Below, one piece after another: positions 1-7,617 of a stretch of 12,674 nucleotides of DNA. The first letter of the stretch is position 1. Every line of letters starts with the position of its first letter. The notes beneath the pieces were generated by a model. The model was not told the origin of the DNA, did no database searches, and saw nothing but the letters and a program-made list of their open reading frames with translations. This DNA comes from DTYU01 sp040757355 (lineage in GTDB: Bacteria > Bacillota > Desulfotomaculia > Desulfotomaculales > Ammonificaceae): NCBI GenBank assembly GCA_040757355.1, contig JBFLWY010000058.1, forward strand, positions 1 to 12,674, read 5' to 3'. A program made the position numbers and the translations under genes.

Positions 1-15
1 GCGCTGGGCTTGCCG

Positions 16-969
16 CTAGCCTGTACTCCCCTTTTCGAACAGGGTTGTCTGAATGGGTGTGGCGGGCTGTTCGTATGAGACCTGAGGCGTGATATCAGTC
101 AAAGAAAAACGCAGTTTAGAATCCTTTACATACTCGGGATTTAAGTCTACGGCAATCCAGCGACGTTGAAGCGATTCGGCCACAAAGCCGGTTGTATTGG
201 AACCGGCGAAGGGATCAAGTACAAGGTCATTACGATCTGTCAAGAAATTTATAAAGAACCGCGGCAGTTCCGCAGGGAACCTTGCGGGATGTATCTTCCG
301 CCCCTGTTTTTTCAGGGAGGCCAAGTAGTTACTATTGCTTTCGTTGTTACCGCATGAAATCAGGTTTCCAGGGATCGACCCGCCTTTATCCTGCGCAAAT
401 GAAGTCTTGATATTGTGCCCGGAGGGTCGGACGGTTGCCTTGATTCCACGGTTGATCAACCTTCGCATATCCTTGCTGTAAGGTTGAAGAACCTTGGAAT
501 TGTCAGCCTTAGGACTGGGACTTTTACCGAGCCAATAGATATATTCAACTGAATCTTTGACACGAATACGTCTTACATTCACCCATTCAGCAGGCGCAGG
601 CATCTTGGCCGGGTTATACCAGAAGAACTCCTGGCAGAGAAGAAATCCCAACTCGTCACATAGGTGAAGAAGAAGACGGAAATGATAAAGCGAACGAGTA
701 GGATTCCCCGGAGTCCATGTTCCTCCAATATTTAGAACAAAACTTCCCGTCGGTTTTAAGATCCGCTTGATCTCTGCCGCAAAAGGCAAGAACCAATTAA
801 TATAGCTTGCCTGGTCCGCGTTGCCATACTCCTTTTTGAAATGGAGTGCGTAGGGTGGAGATGTAATCACCAAATCAACTGAGTCCGGAGCCATATTGCG
901 CATCAGTGAAAGAGAGTCACCGCAGTAAGCTTCACCATATGCTGTGCAATATACTGGTTTCATGGTCAC
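16..969 (-). CDS. N4-cytosine DNA methyltransferase, M.PvuII-like (type II R-M)
   Basis: This enzyme should transfer a methyl group from S-adenosylmethionine to the N4 of a cytosine in a specific DNA site, protecting it from the partner nuclease encoded just upstream. The catalytic TSPPY motif is at residues 36-40 and the AdoMet-binding DPFAGSNTTG at 252-261, so the motif order is that of beta-class amino-methyltransferases. From memory, long stretches resemble M.PvuII (IRVKDSVEY, RPSGH, GGSIP, HPARFPAELP). GTG at 969 is preferred because GGAGG lies 7 nt before it; the in-frame ATG at 963 would be 13 nt away. The GTG overlaps the TGA of the nuclease gene (GTGA), which suggests translational coupling. 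At 317 residues it is about the size expected for this family. The class is secure; the recognition sequence cannot be read from here, although CAGCTG is the PvuII precedent. Confidence 0.93.
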   Translation of the reverse strand: MTMKPVYCTAYGEAYCGDSLSLMRNMAPDSVDLVITSPPYALHFKKEYGNADQASYINWFLPFAAEIKRILKPTGSFVLNIGGTWTPGNPTRSLYHFRLLLHLCDELGFLLCQEFFWYNPAKMPAPAEWVNVRRIRVKDSVEYIYWLGKSPSPKADNSKVLQPYSKDMRRLINRGIKATVRPSGHNIKTSFAQDKGGSIPGNLISCGNNESNSNYLASLKKQGRKIHPARFPAELPRFFINFLTDRNDLVLDPFAGSNTTGFVAESLQRRWIAVDLNPEYVKDSKLRFSLTDITPQVSYEQPATPIQTTLFEKGSTG

Positions 970-1544
970 TGCAAAGCCTCCAATATAGATTCCAGTGAAG
1001 AATACCAGGGTGATTTAATGTCGGAAGTCGGCAAGGGAACCCGGTGCATCACAGCCATCTTATTTTGATATTCCGGATGTGGGGCCAAGTCCTTGCTCTG
1101 GATGTACATGAACTGCCGCCAGTCATGTGTCTTCTTCCCGAGGCAGATAGCAAGGATTTCAAACTGGTCGTACCCGTAAAATCTGCTGCTGCGGTCGCTC
1201 TTTGATGCTCTCGTTTTCTGCGTTTCAACTTTGAATGCGACAATTTCGCCATCCTTCTTGTACGCCTCGTCTTTATCCCGGACATTCTTACACTCGATGC
1301 GGAAAGCCTTTTCTGGAAGAGAAGACACCCAGATGGAGTAATCTGGGTAACCGTCCTGGTCGTGCTCCTCATATCGAGTGATAATACCCTTTTCATACAG
1401 CGCACGGATATGCTTACCGAGATGTACCTCTGCTACCGCCCCTTCAAGAGTCACTCTCGCCCGAAACCGACGGTTTATTGCATCAAGCAACTCCTCTTTA
1501 GTCAGACCAAACTCCGCTTCCAATGGGTGTTTTTTGTTTGTCAT
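966..1544 (-). CDS. Probable type II restriction endonuclease, PD-(D/E)XK type
   Basis: Predicted 192-residue nuclease partner of the overlapping methyltransferase. The visible core is PDY at residues 67-69 followed by IECK at 83-86. Asp68, Glu84 and Lys86 therefore fit the metal-binding and catalytic residues of the PD-(D/E)XK fold, and Glu39 is a possible upstream acidic residue. A helical N-terminal part (about 15-52) may bind DNA. ATG at 1544 is chosen over an upstream start at 1619 because GAAGGAAAA lies just before it. I do not recognise the family; it does not resemble R.PvuII (157 residues) although its methylase is PvuII-like. The assignment rests on the catalytic motif plus the overlapping methylase. 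GC content is lower than in the SDH region, consistent with horizontal acquisition. Confidence 0.7.
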   Translation of the reverse strand: MTNKKHPLEAEFGLTKEELLDAINRRFRARVTLEGAVAEVHLGKHIRALYEKGIITRYEEHDQDGYPDYSIWVSSLPEKAFRIECKNVRDKDEAYKKDGEIVAFKVETQKTRASKSDRSSRFYGYDQFEILAICLGKKTHDWRQFMYIQSKDLAPHPEYQNKMAVMHRVPLPTSDIKSPWYSSLESILEALQ

Positions 1545-1736
1545 CGTTTTCCTTCGTCTAACGGTGGGCTTGAGCAACGCGCTGCCCTTTATCAGTATTC
1601 TTTGTGATGCGTAAAGCAAACAAGTTTAAAGTAACCGGCAGGAGCTTCAATGGCATAACAGTCGTTGACGTTGCTCAGAGGGCAAGCGCGTCATCTAAAA
1701 GCGTTGCTACACATTATAAGGTACAATTTTGATTTC

Positions 1737-1765
1737 ATTCTATAGTTAAAGAAAACCAGTGTCAA
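1737..1765 (-). promoter_or_regulatory. Sigma-A-type promoter for the R-M pair
   Basis: On the minus strand TTGACA (1765-1760) is followed after 17 nt by TAGAAT (1742-1737). This is a perfect -35 and a five-of-six -10 at the ideal spacing. Transcription would start near 1730, giving a leader of about 185 nt before the nuclease start at 1544. No controller-protein gene is visible in that leader. Confidence 0.6.
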
Positions 1766-1902
1766 GTTCTCCAACGCCCAAACTCAGCGGCTGCGTTTGC
1801 GCCGTCCGCCGGAGTGAATTTGTCGGGCGGTATTTGAACAATATTATTTTCTTTGGATTTTCACTGCCGGCATTTTGTGAATCCGACTCCTTCCTGCGAC
1901 GA

Positions 1903-2883
1903 TTATTGCAATTGTTTAACTAAGAACTCGACGACATACCGGACAGCTAAGTAGGTAACCAGGGCGCCCAACACGCCGCGGATCAAACGGTCCGGCAGAA
2001 ACTTCTGGATACGCGCACCGACATACGTGCCCAGCAGGCCGCCCACACCAAAAAGCGTCCCCAGCGCCCAGTCGGGCGTTACCGCCGCCTGGCCGGCCAT
2101 CGGGGTCAAGGCAAGGACGTGGAAAAAGATCACGCCGGCAATAGAGGTGAGGAAGGTCCCTGCCAGGGCCGCGCCGGCCACCGTGTAAACGGGAAGACCG
2201 AGGATGGAAACATAGAAGGGAGCGAGGATGGCGCCGCCGCCGATGCCGTATATGCCGCCGATTATCCCCACCACCAGGGCCACAAAGAAAACGGTAGCGG
2301 TGCTGAAGGAAAAGGTTTCCCCCCAGAATTCATATTCAATGCGGGAAAGCGAGGCGTGTTTCGTCTTGACCACGGCTTCGACCGGCAGCCCGGCGGCCAG
2401 GCGTGCTTTAGCCTCACCCTTTACCTGGCTGACCCGCTCGCGAAACTTTTGTTCGATCGCCTTGGTTTGGGCCTTACTCTTGATATACCGGCCGGTGGTT
2501 TCGTAGAGCAGCCGCACGCCGAGATAAAGCAGCACCAGCCCGACGAAGAACTTGAAAGCGCCCGGCTGAGGTAAATACTTGATGCGGATTATCGCCCCGG
2601 CAAAGACGCCCGGAAGGGTGGCCAGGATCACCACCCAGGTCAGCGGCCAGGCCATCCGCCCCTCCTTGATGTACCGGTAGAGGCCTCCGGGGATGGCGAT
2701 GATGTTATATATGAGGTTTGTCGGGCTTACGGCGGGGGTGTTGAAACCTAGGACGCTAACCTGAAAAGGCAGGAGGAGAAACGCGCCGGAAACGCCGGCC
2801 GACGCGGTTATGGAGGAAACAGCAAACGCCACCAGCGGCGGGATCAAAGGGAAGACCTCAACGCCCGAGACTGGGAAATACAC
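1903..2883 (-). CDS. TSUP (TauE/SafE) family membrane permease, probable anion exporter
   Basis: A 326-residue polytopic membrane protein of the TSUP (TauE/SafE) family, whose members move sulfite, sulfonates, sulfoacetate or similar anions across the cytoplasmic membrane. Two hydrophobic halves are visible. The first (about 8-125) contains the family-type ITASAGVSGAFLLLPF and SPTNLIYNI segments. The second (about 200-320) contains the glycine-rich GIIGGIYGIGGGAILAPF. A charged, probably cytoplasmic linker (about 130-195) separates them. The GTG start at 2883 has GGGGAG about 10 nt upstream; no better in-frame start is seen. It is transcribed alone from a long leader. The substrate cannot be told; no sulfur-metabolism gene adjoins it, and the oxyanion-binding protein upstream is only suggestive. 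Confidence 0.85.
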   Translation of the reverse strand: MYFPVSGVEVFPLIPPLVAFAVSSITASAGVSGAFLLLPFQVSVLGFNTPAVSPTNLIYNIIAIPGGLYRYIKEGRMAWPLTWVVILATLPGVFAGAIIRIKYLPQPGAFKFFVGLVLLYLGVRLLYETTGRYIKSKAQTKAIEQKFRERVSQVKGEAKARLAAGLPVEAVVKTKHASLSRIEYEFWGETFSFSTATVFFVALVVGIIGGIYGIGGGAILAPFYVSILGLPVYTVAGAALAGTFLTSIAGVIFFHVLALTPMAGQAAVTPDWALGTLFGVGGLLGTYVGARIQKFLPDRLIRGVLGALVTYLAVRYVVEFLVKQLQ

Positions 2884-2964
2884 GGTGAACTCACTCCCCT
2901 TTTAAATAGTACTTCTCTCGCAGGGCGCGGCGATAAGCTTCGCATAGCTTCGTCAGCCGGCTGG

Positions 2965-3102
2965 GTCCGGGTCCTCACCCAGCACTCAATGCTATGATTG
3001 CACTTTGAAAAGCTACTTTTTTAGGCTAACATAATAAAGGTTTCTCCTTCGAAGCTCAAAAACTGCTCTGAGTGCTGGGCTCCGGCCCGTCCCCACCCGG
3101 AC
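2965..3102. repeat. Compound inverted repeat with AT-rich 80-nt loop
   Basis: The arm CCCAGCACTCA (2978-2988) is perfectly complementary to TGAGTGCTGGG (3069-3079). Outside it, GTCCGGGT (2965-2972) is complementary to ACCCGGAC (3095-3102), across an uneven internal loop. The arms are GC-rich and enclose an AT-rich 80-nt segment. It could be a small non-autonomous element, a structured RNA or a DNA-level structure; nothing in it identifies a family. Confidence 0.6.
3031..3059 (-). promoter_or_regulatory. Candidate promoter for the TSUP gene
   Basis: On the minus strand TTGAGC (3059-3054), a 17-nt spacer and TATTAT (3036-3031) match a sigma-A promoter in four and five positions. It lies inside the loop of the inverted repeat, so the transcript would begin near 3024 and carry only one arm, with a leader of about 140 nt before 2883. 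Confidence 0.42.
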
Positions 3103-3330
3103 TTCCTCGCTCTGCTCGCTTCTCACCGCGTTTTGTTCATTGTTACATTACCGCATCTAAGTAACACGCTTACGGGTCCATATTTTCATTCCCGGCGGCG
3201 GCGATTAATCGTCGTGAACGGCTCCTTTCTTTATGCGTCTCCGGTTGCACGGCATTAAAAGTGTCTTTGCTGCCGCGAAACGGCTCCCGCCTCCTTTACT
3301 TCGTGACCTTTCCCTGAATCGCAGCGGTTT

Positions 3331-4194
3331 TTAGCAAGGAATCAGCCCGCATTTCTCTAAGATAGAGTGACCTTCCGGACCGGTCAGCAACTCAATGAAG
3401 GCCCGCGCCAGGTCGGGGTGGAGCGCGGTAAGGGGCACGCCCACGGCGAATTCGATGGGCTGGCCGCGAAGGGTAGTGTGTTCGCCCGGCACTTTCCCTT
3501 CCACCGTTACGGCAGCCGTCGCGTAATAATCGACGCGGGCAGGATTCGAAAGATTGATCTTCGATGGCAAGACGAGGTAAGAAAATCCTAATTGCCGGGC
3601 TACAGACGCATAAAGAAAGGCATAATCAACCTTACCTTCGAGCAAAGCACCCGCGGAGTCTATTGATTTGGGGTAAACGTGGTGCGGCGGGCAGCCGGCC
3701 TGCAAAGCAGCAAACAGGCCCGGACGACCGTAAAACTTTTCCGCCAACTGCCAGACCATCAGGGTCCGGTAACCGCACGGGTCCAGGTTTTGGTCGGAAC
3801 GGGCGTAGGTGACGCCCGGACTGAGCAAGACATCCATCCAGTTGTCCGGGTCAATATTGCTGCTACCGCGTGAAGACCTGTTGTAACCGATCACGATCTG
3901 GTCGGTGGCAAAGACGAAGTATTCTTCTAAAAGGTGCGGCACAAGTAATTCGGCAAATATGGCCTGATCGGCCAGAGCGACAACGTCGTACCGTTCTCCG
4001 GCCAGCACGCGGCGGGCGCATTCCCGCGAACCCGCACCTGTGATTTCTACGACCAACCCCGTGTACCGCGGACAAAATAACTCTAAGCAATATTCGATTG
4101 GCCGCCGTAGAGCTCCAGCGTGAATAATCCGGAAAGGTTGCTCTCCTTGAGACACGTTTCCGGCACCCCCCGCCTTTTCGGTCTTTTGCCGCAC
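3331..4194 (-). CDS. WtpA/ModA-like tungstate/molybdate-binding protein without signal peptide
   Basis: A 287-residue protein with the fold markers of the WtpA/ModA group of periplasmic oxyanion-binding proteins: HAGAL at 25-29, SDQNLDPCGYR at 133-143 (a hallmark of tungstate/molybdate binders), VDYAFLYASVA and LVLPSKINLS in the second lobe, and FIELLTGPEGHSILEKCGL at the end. In known members the protein feeds tungstate or molybdate to an ABC permease. Here the N-terminus is short and charged, with no signal peptide or lipobox, and the similarity begins almost at once. No permease or ATPase gene adjoins it. It starts (GTG at 4194) 3 nt after the stop of the PadR-type gene; the start is uncertain because no good ribosome site precedes it and V14 is also possible. 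It may act as a cytosolic oxyanion sensor with that regulator, or be a remnant. Confidence 0.72.
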   Translation of the reverse strand: MRQKTEKAGGAGNVSQGEQPFRIIHAGALRRPIEYCLELFCPRYTGLVVEITGAGSRECARRVLAGERYDVVALADQAIFAELLVPHLLEEYFVFATDQIVIGYNRSSRGSSNIDPDNWMDVLLSPGVTYARSDQNLDPCGYRTLMVWQLAEKFYGRPGLFAALQAGCPPHHVYPKSIDSAGALLEGKVDYAFLYASVARQLGFSYLVLPSKINLSNPARVDYYATAAVTVEGKVPGEHTTLRGQPIEFAVGVPLTALHPDLARAFIELLTGPEGHSILEKCGLIPC

Positions 4195-4197
4195 CCT

Positions 4198-4587
4198 TCA
4201 GTCTGTGCTCTCGCTGGAGTCCAAGCCTCTTTCGCAGTCACGATACCGCCGCAGGAAATTCTCCAGCCTTTCTTTTTCCTGGGATACGCCTGCCGCCCAA
4301 GCCTTTAAGACCTGCCTGCCCCGAGGGGTTAAGGTATATAAACGTCTGGCGGGCCCCGCCGGTCCGGCTTCCCAACGAGAGGTCAACAAACCCTCCTGAT
4401 CCATACGGCGCAAGTTTCGGTACACCGTTGCCACGTCAACCTCCCCGTTGGTAAAGTCGGCCTCGTTCAGCCGCTGGATCAACTCGTACCCGTGCGCCGG
4501 CTTTTCGGCTAAGAGGAGAAGCAACTGGGCCTGGATCAGCCGTTCGGTTACCGGGGCGTGCAGGCCGTCATCCCGTTCCTTATTCAC
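4198..4587 (-). CDS. PadR-family transcriptional regulator
   Basis: A 129-residue DNA-binding regulator with the PadR winged helix. It has LLLLLAEKPAHGYEL (22-36), the recognition-helix segment VATVYRNLRRMDQEGLL (52-68) and the wing RRLYTLTPRGRQVL. A helical tail (about 100-125) would serve for dimerisation. GTG at 4587 is preceded by GAGGG at a suitable distance. PadR proteins usually repress a nearby gene and often their own. The obvious target here is the operon shared with the oxyanion-binding-like gene, or the TSUP exporter further on; this is inference. The family call is secure. Confidence 0.92.
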   Translation of the reverse strand: MNKERDDGLHAPVTERLIQAQLLLLLAEKPAHGYELIQRLNEADFTNGEVDVATVYRNLRRMDQEGLLTSRWEAGPAGPARRLYTLTPRGRQVLKAWAAGVSQEKERLENFLRRYRDCERGLDSSESTD

Positions 4588-4632
4588 GGATGTACCCTCA
4601 GCTATTATTACTGTGCATATAGCTTACAGATA

Positions 4633-4661
4633 AACATAGCAGAAAAATACCTTCATGGCAA
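4633..4661 (-). promoter_or_regulatory. Candidate promoter of the padR-type operon
   Basis: On the minus strand TTGCCA (4661-4656), a 17-nt spacer and TATGTT (4638-4633) lie about 45 nt before the GTG start at 4587. An imperfect CTGT-N11-ACAG dyad (about 4612-4630) overlaps the likely start of transcription and could be an operator; it is weak. Confidence 0.42.
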
Positions 4662-4720
4662 TCCTCTTTTTACACTGGAAAAAGGAGTTGAACCAGGCAG
4701 ACAGACAGGGCCTTTACCGT

Positions 4721-4764
4721 TCCCATCCCGACAGAACGACTCCGCAGGAATTATGGGATTGGGA
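4721..4764. terminator. Possible hairpin after the sdhB gene, no T-run
   Basis: TCCCATCCC (4721-4729) is complementary to GGGATTGGGA (4755-4764) with one bulge, just downstream of the iron-sulfur subunit stop. No run of T follows the hairpin on the minus strand, so intrinsic termination is doubtful. Confidence 0.3.
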
Positions 4765-4768
4765 CAGG

Positions 4769-5551
4769 CTACCGTTTTGCGGCCTTGGACTTACCCGAGG
4801 CAGCTTGAGGGTGGGTTAAGTATGCGTTGATGAAGTCGCGGTTAGCCTGGGCGATGAAGCGGATGCTGATGCGTTTGGGGCATACCGCTGCGCACTCGCG
4901 GTGGTTGCTGCAACTGCCGAAGCCTTCGCGGTCCATTTGCCGGACCATTGCTCTGACGCGGCGGTAGCGCTCCGGCTGGCCCTGGGGCAAGAGGCCCAGG
5001 TGGGAGATCTTTGCCGCCACGAAGAGCATGGCCGCGCCGTTGGGACAGGCGGCTGCGCAGGCGCCGCAGCCGATGCACTCCGCGGCGTCCATGGCAAGTT
5101 CTGAAGTCTCCTTGGGGATGAGGACGGCATTGGCATCGGGGGCCGAGCCGGCGCGGGCTGAAATGTAGCCGCCGGCCTGCATGATGCGGTCGAGGGCGCT
5201 GCGGTCCACCACCAGGTCCTTGATAACCGGAAAGGCACGCGACCGCCACGGTTCGATGTAGAGCGTGTCGCCGTCCTTAAAGTGACGCAGGTGCAGTTGG
5301 CAGACCGTGGTGCCTCTTTCGGGGCCGTTGGCGATACCGTTGATGACGACGCCGCAGCAGCCGCAGATCCCCTCGCGGCAGTCGTGCTCGAACGCCACCG
5401 GCTCCTCGCCGCGCTCGATCAACTGCTGGTTAAGGAAATCCAGCATCTCAAGGAAGGACATGTCGGGGCTGGCGCTGTCGACTTCGTACTTGACGAAGCG
5501 CCCTTTGTCGGCGGCATTTTTCTGCCGCCAGATGTGCAGGGTTAGTCTCAT
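4769..5551 (-). CDS. sdhB: Succinate dehydrogenase/fumarate reductase iron-sulfur subunit
   Basis: This 260-residue subunit carries electrons between the flavin subunit and the membrane hemes/quinone at the cytoplasmic face. All three cluster sites are visible. The [2Fe-2S] ligands are in CREGICGCCG (Cys58, 63, 66) plus Cys84, with an extra Cys65 where serine is common. The [4Fe-4S] site is CIGCGACAAACP (159, 162, 165, 169). The third site is CSNHRECAAVCP (214, 220, 224), the usual [3Fe-4S] arrangement. Its ATG overlaps the flavoprotein stop (ATGA), and AAAGGAG stands 6 nt before it. It is the last gene of the C-A-B operon. Length and motifs are normal; the direction (succinate oxidation or fumarate reduction) is not decided by sequence. 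Confidence 0.96.
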   Translation of the reverse strand: MRLTLHIWRQKNAADKGRFVKYEVDSASPDMSFLEMLDFLNQQLIERGEEPVAFEHDCREGICGCCGVVINGIANGPERGTTVCQLHLRHFKDGDTLYIEPWRSRAFPVIKDLVVDRSALDRIMQAGGYISARAGSAPDANAVLIPKETSELAMDAAECIGCGACAAACPNGAAMLFVAAKISHLGLLPQGQPERYRRVRAMVRQMDREGFGSCSNHRECAAVCPKRISIRFIAQANRDFINAYLTHPQAASGKSKAAKR

Positions 5552-7461
5552 TTGTAACTCCTTTCCGCCGGCTGCACCGTTTCAAACGCCAGGGGCTCTG
5601 TATGCCGGACGGGCTCCCGGTCCTCCCCTGCGTACTCCCACACCGCAACGTGGCAGAACCGTCCGTCGTCCCGCACAGGCTCCCCGTCCGTTGTCTGAAA
5701 CTCTTCGCGGAAATGGCAGCCGCACGACTCCTCCCGCTCGAGGGCGTCGCGGCACATCAGTTCGGCAAGTTCCAGGTAGTCCGCCACCCTGCCCGCCTTC
5801 TCGAGCTCCTGGTTGAAGTCCGGCGCGCTGCCGGGGACCCGCACGTCCTCCCAGAACTCACCGCGCAAGGCGCGGATTTTTTCGACGGCCGCGCGCAGTC
5901 CCGCCGCATTCCGGCTCATACCGCAATGCTCCCACAGGACGGCGCCGAGTTCGCGGTGGAATGTATCAACGGTGCGCTTTCCCTTTACCGCCAGGAGCCG
6001 CGCCACCTGCTCCTGCACCTCTTTTTGCACTTCGACAAACGGCCGGTCGGACGGGCTTACCTTATCCAACGTAGCGCCGGCGAAGTATTCGCCGAGTGTA
6101 TAGGGAATGATAAAGTAGCCGTCGGCCAGCCCCTGCATGAGGGCACTTGCGCCCAGGCGGTTTGCGCCGTGGTCGGAGAAGTTTGCCTCACCGAGCACGA
6201 AGAGACCCGGGATTGTACTCTGCAGGCCGTAATCCACCCACAGGCCGCCCATTGTGTAGTGCGGCGCCGGGTAGATGCGCATCGGCGCCCTCCACGGGTC
6301 TTCGCCGGTGATGCGCTTATACATCTCAAACAGGTTGCCGTACCGCTCGCGGATAACATCCTCGCCGAGGCGTGCGATCGCCCCCGTGAGGTCGAGGTAG
6401 ACGCCCCGCCCGCCGGGACCCGCGCCGTAACCATCGTCACACATCCGCTTTACGGCGCGGGAGGCGATATCCCGCGGCGCCAGGTTGCCGTAGCGAGGGT
6501 ACATGCGCTCGAGGAAGTAGTCGCGCTCAGTCTCCGGTATTCCGGCGGGGTCGCGCCCGTCACCCTTGCGCTTCGGTACCCAGACCCGCCCGTCGTTGCG
6601 GAGTGACTCGCTCATCAGGGTCAGCTTGGACTGGTAGTCGCCGGACCGGGGGATGCAGGTCGGGTGGACCTGGGTAAAACACGGGTTGGCAAACCCGGCG
6701 CCCCGCTTGTACGCCCGCCAGACGGCGGTGGCGTTCGAGCCCTTTCCGTTGGTGGACAGGAAGAAAACGTTCGCGTAGCCGCCGGTGGCCAGCAGCACGG
6801 CGTCTGCTGTGAGGGCCTCTATCCTGCCGGTCACGAGATCCCGTGCGATAATCCCGCGGGCCCTGCCGCCCGCCACCACGAGGTCGAGCATCTCGGTGCG
6901 GGGAAGTATTCTCACGCGGCCGAGGCCGACCTGGCGGCACAATGCCGAATAGGCGCCGAGCAAGAGCTGCTGGCCGGTCTGCCCCCGGCAGTAGAAGGTG
7001 CGCGAGACCAGCGACCCGCCGAAGGAGCGGTTCGCTAAGTAGCCGGAGTACTCGCGGGCGAAAGGCACGCCCTGGGCGACACAGTGGTCGATGATGCCGC
7101 CGCTGATCTCGGCCAGCCGGTAGACGTTGGCCTCGCGGGAGCGAAAATCCCCCCCGGCGAGGGTTTCGCGGAACAGGCGGAAGGTGCTGTCGCCGTCGTT
7201 CTGGTAGTTCTTGGCGGCGTTGATCCCTCCCTGTGCGGCGATGGAGTGGGCGCGGCGCGCGCTGTCCTGGTAGCAGAAGGCCAGCACGTTGTAACCAAGC
7301 TCCCCAAGCGCCGCGGCCGCAGAGGCCCCCGCAAGGCCGGTCCCCACCACGATGACAGTAAAAAGGCGCTTGTTGGCCGGAGAAACGAGCTTCACCGTGT
7401 TCCGGTAGCAGGTCCATTTCTCTTCGAGCGGTCCGGCCGGAATTTTGGGATCGAGCCTCAT
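5548..7461 (-). CDS. sdhA: Succinate dehydrogenase/fumarate reductase flavoprotein subunit
   Basis: The catalytic subunit, interconverting succinate and fumarate with covalently bound FAD in the cytoplasm. The dinucleotide-binding VVGTGLAG is at about 38-45, the flavin-linking histidine region HSIAAQGG at 72-79 (His72), and the active-site segment FTQVHPT at 262-268. The C-terminal helical domain is complete. I place the start at the ATG at 7461 (637 residues), because GGAGG lies 5 nt before it. Longer readings from ATG at 7476 or TTG at 7494 run through a repeat-like TTGAACGTT stretch and lack a ribosome site. The length is typical of the epsilonproteobacterial/Geobacter type of diheme enzyme. 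It overlaps sdhB by 4 nt. The enzyme family is certain; the physiological direction is not. Confidence 0.96.
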   Translation of the reverse strand: MRLDPKIPAGPLEEKWTCYRNTVKLVSPANKRLFTVIVVGTGLAGASAAAALGELGYNVLAFCYQDSARRAHSIAAQGGINAAKNYQNDGDSTFRLFRETLAGGDFRSREANVYRLAEISGGIIDHCVAQGVPFAREYSGYLANRSFGGSLVSRTFYCRGQTGQQLLLGAYSALCRQVGLGRVRILPRTEMLDLVVAGGRARGIIARDLVTGRIEALTADAVLLATGGYANVFFLSTNGKGSNATAVWRAYKRGAGFANPCFTQVHPTCIPRSGDYQSKLTLMSESLRNDGRVWVPKRKGDGRDPAGIPETERDYFLERMYPRYGNLAPRDIASRAVKRMCDDGYGAGPGGRGVYLDLTGAIARLGEDVIRERYGNLFEMYKRITGEDPWRAPMRIYPAPHYTMGGLWVDYGLQSTIPGLFVLGEANFSDHGANRLGASALMQGLADGYFIIPYTLGEYFAGATLDKVSPSDRPFVEVQKEVQEQVARLLAVKGKRTVDTFHRELGAVLWEHCGMSRNAAGLRAAVEKIRALRGEFWEDVRVPGSAPDFNQELEKAGRVADYLELAELMCRDALEREESCGCHFREEFQTTDGEPVRDDGRFCHVAVWEYAGEDREPVRHTEPLAFETVQPAERSYK

Positions 7462-7478
7462 CTTTTCCTCCATCATAA

Positions 7479-7507
7479 AACGTTCAAGGTTCAACGTTTG
7501 ACGTTAA
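7479..7507. repeat. Imperfect tandem GTTCAA/AACGTT units upstream of sdhA
   Basis: The stretch contains ACGTTCAAG, GTTCAACGTT (7489-7498) and TTGACGTTAA in succession. The same 10-mer GTTCAACGTT occurs at 11421-11430 in front of the redoxin gene, where TCAACGTTGA (11423-11432) is a perfect palindrome. It may be an operator or a genome repeat; two copies are weak evidence. Confidence 0.35.
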
Positions 7508-7617
7508 ATAACAAATCGAGGCGCCCAAATCCACTAAGCATGACTTCCTCAGCCGGCTGCGGTTTTCACCTTGGGAGCATTTTACCGTTCATTGGCACCG
7601 CCGTCCTAAAGAAGTCC

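Larger units (their letters stand above)
2884..3330. other. 447-nt gap with compound inverted repeat, no gene
   Basis: No credible ORF is seen. The gap holds a compound inverted repeat (listed separately), a candidate promoter in its loop, a short palindrome CGATTAATCG at 3202-3211, and three copies of AGCTTCG or its complement around 2936-3056. A ribosome-site-like GAAGGAG precedes an ATG followed at once by a stop (minus strand, about 3049-3022), which is too short to be a gene. No tRNA or known riboswitch fold was recognised. The part next to the binding-protein stop (3212-3330) shows no clear terminator. Confidence 0.6.

Noticed and set aside
1770..1902. Short minus-strand coding stretch between the TSUP and R-M genes
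   Set aside because: An open frame exists but has no start codon with a ribosome site and no recognisable product.
3085..3115. RNase P RNA-like GAGGAAGTCCGG on the minus strand
   Set aside because: Only this short fragment resembles rnpB; the remaining conserved regions are absent nearby.
5602..6606. Long plus-strand frame of 334 codons opposite sdhA
   Set aside because: It lies wholly antisense to an intact flavoprotein gene in GC-rich DNA and shows no family features.
7462..7494. Longer sdhA N-terminus from TTG at 7494 or ATG at 7476
   Set aside because: The ATG at 7461 has GGAGG at 5 nt; the upstream codons fall in the repeat-like intergenic stretch and lack a ribosome site.
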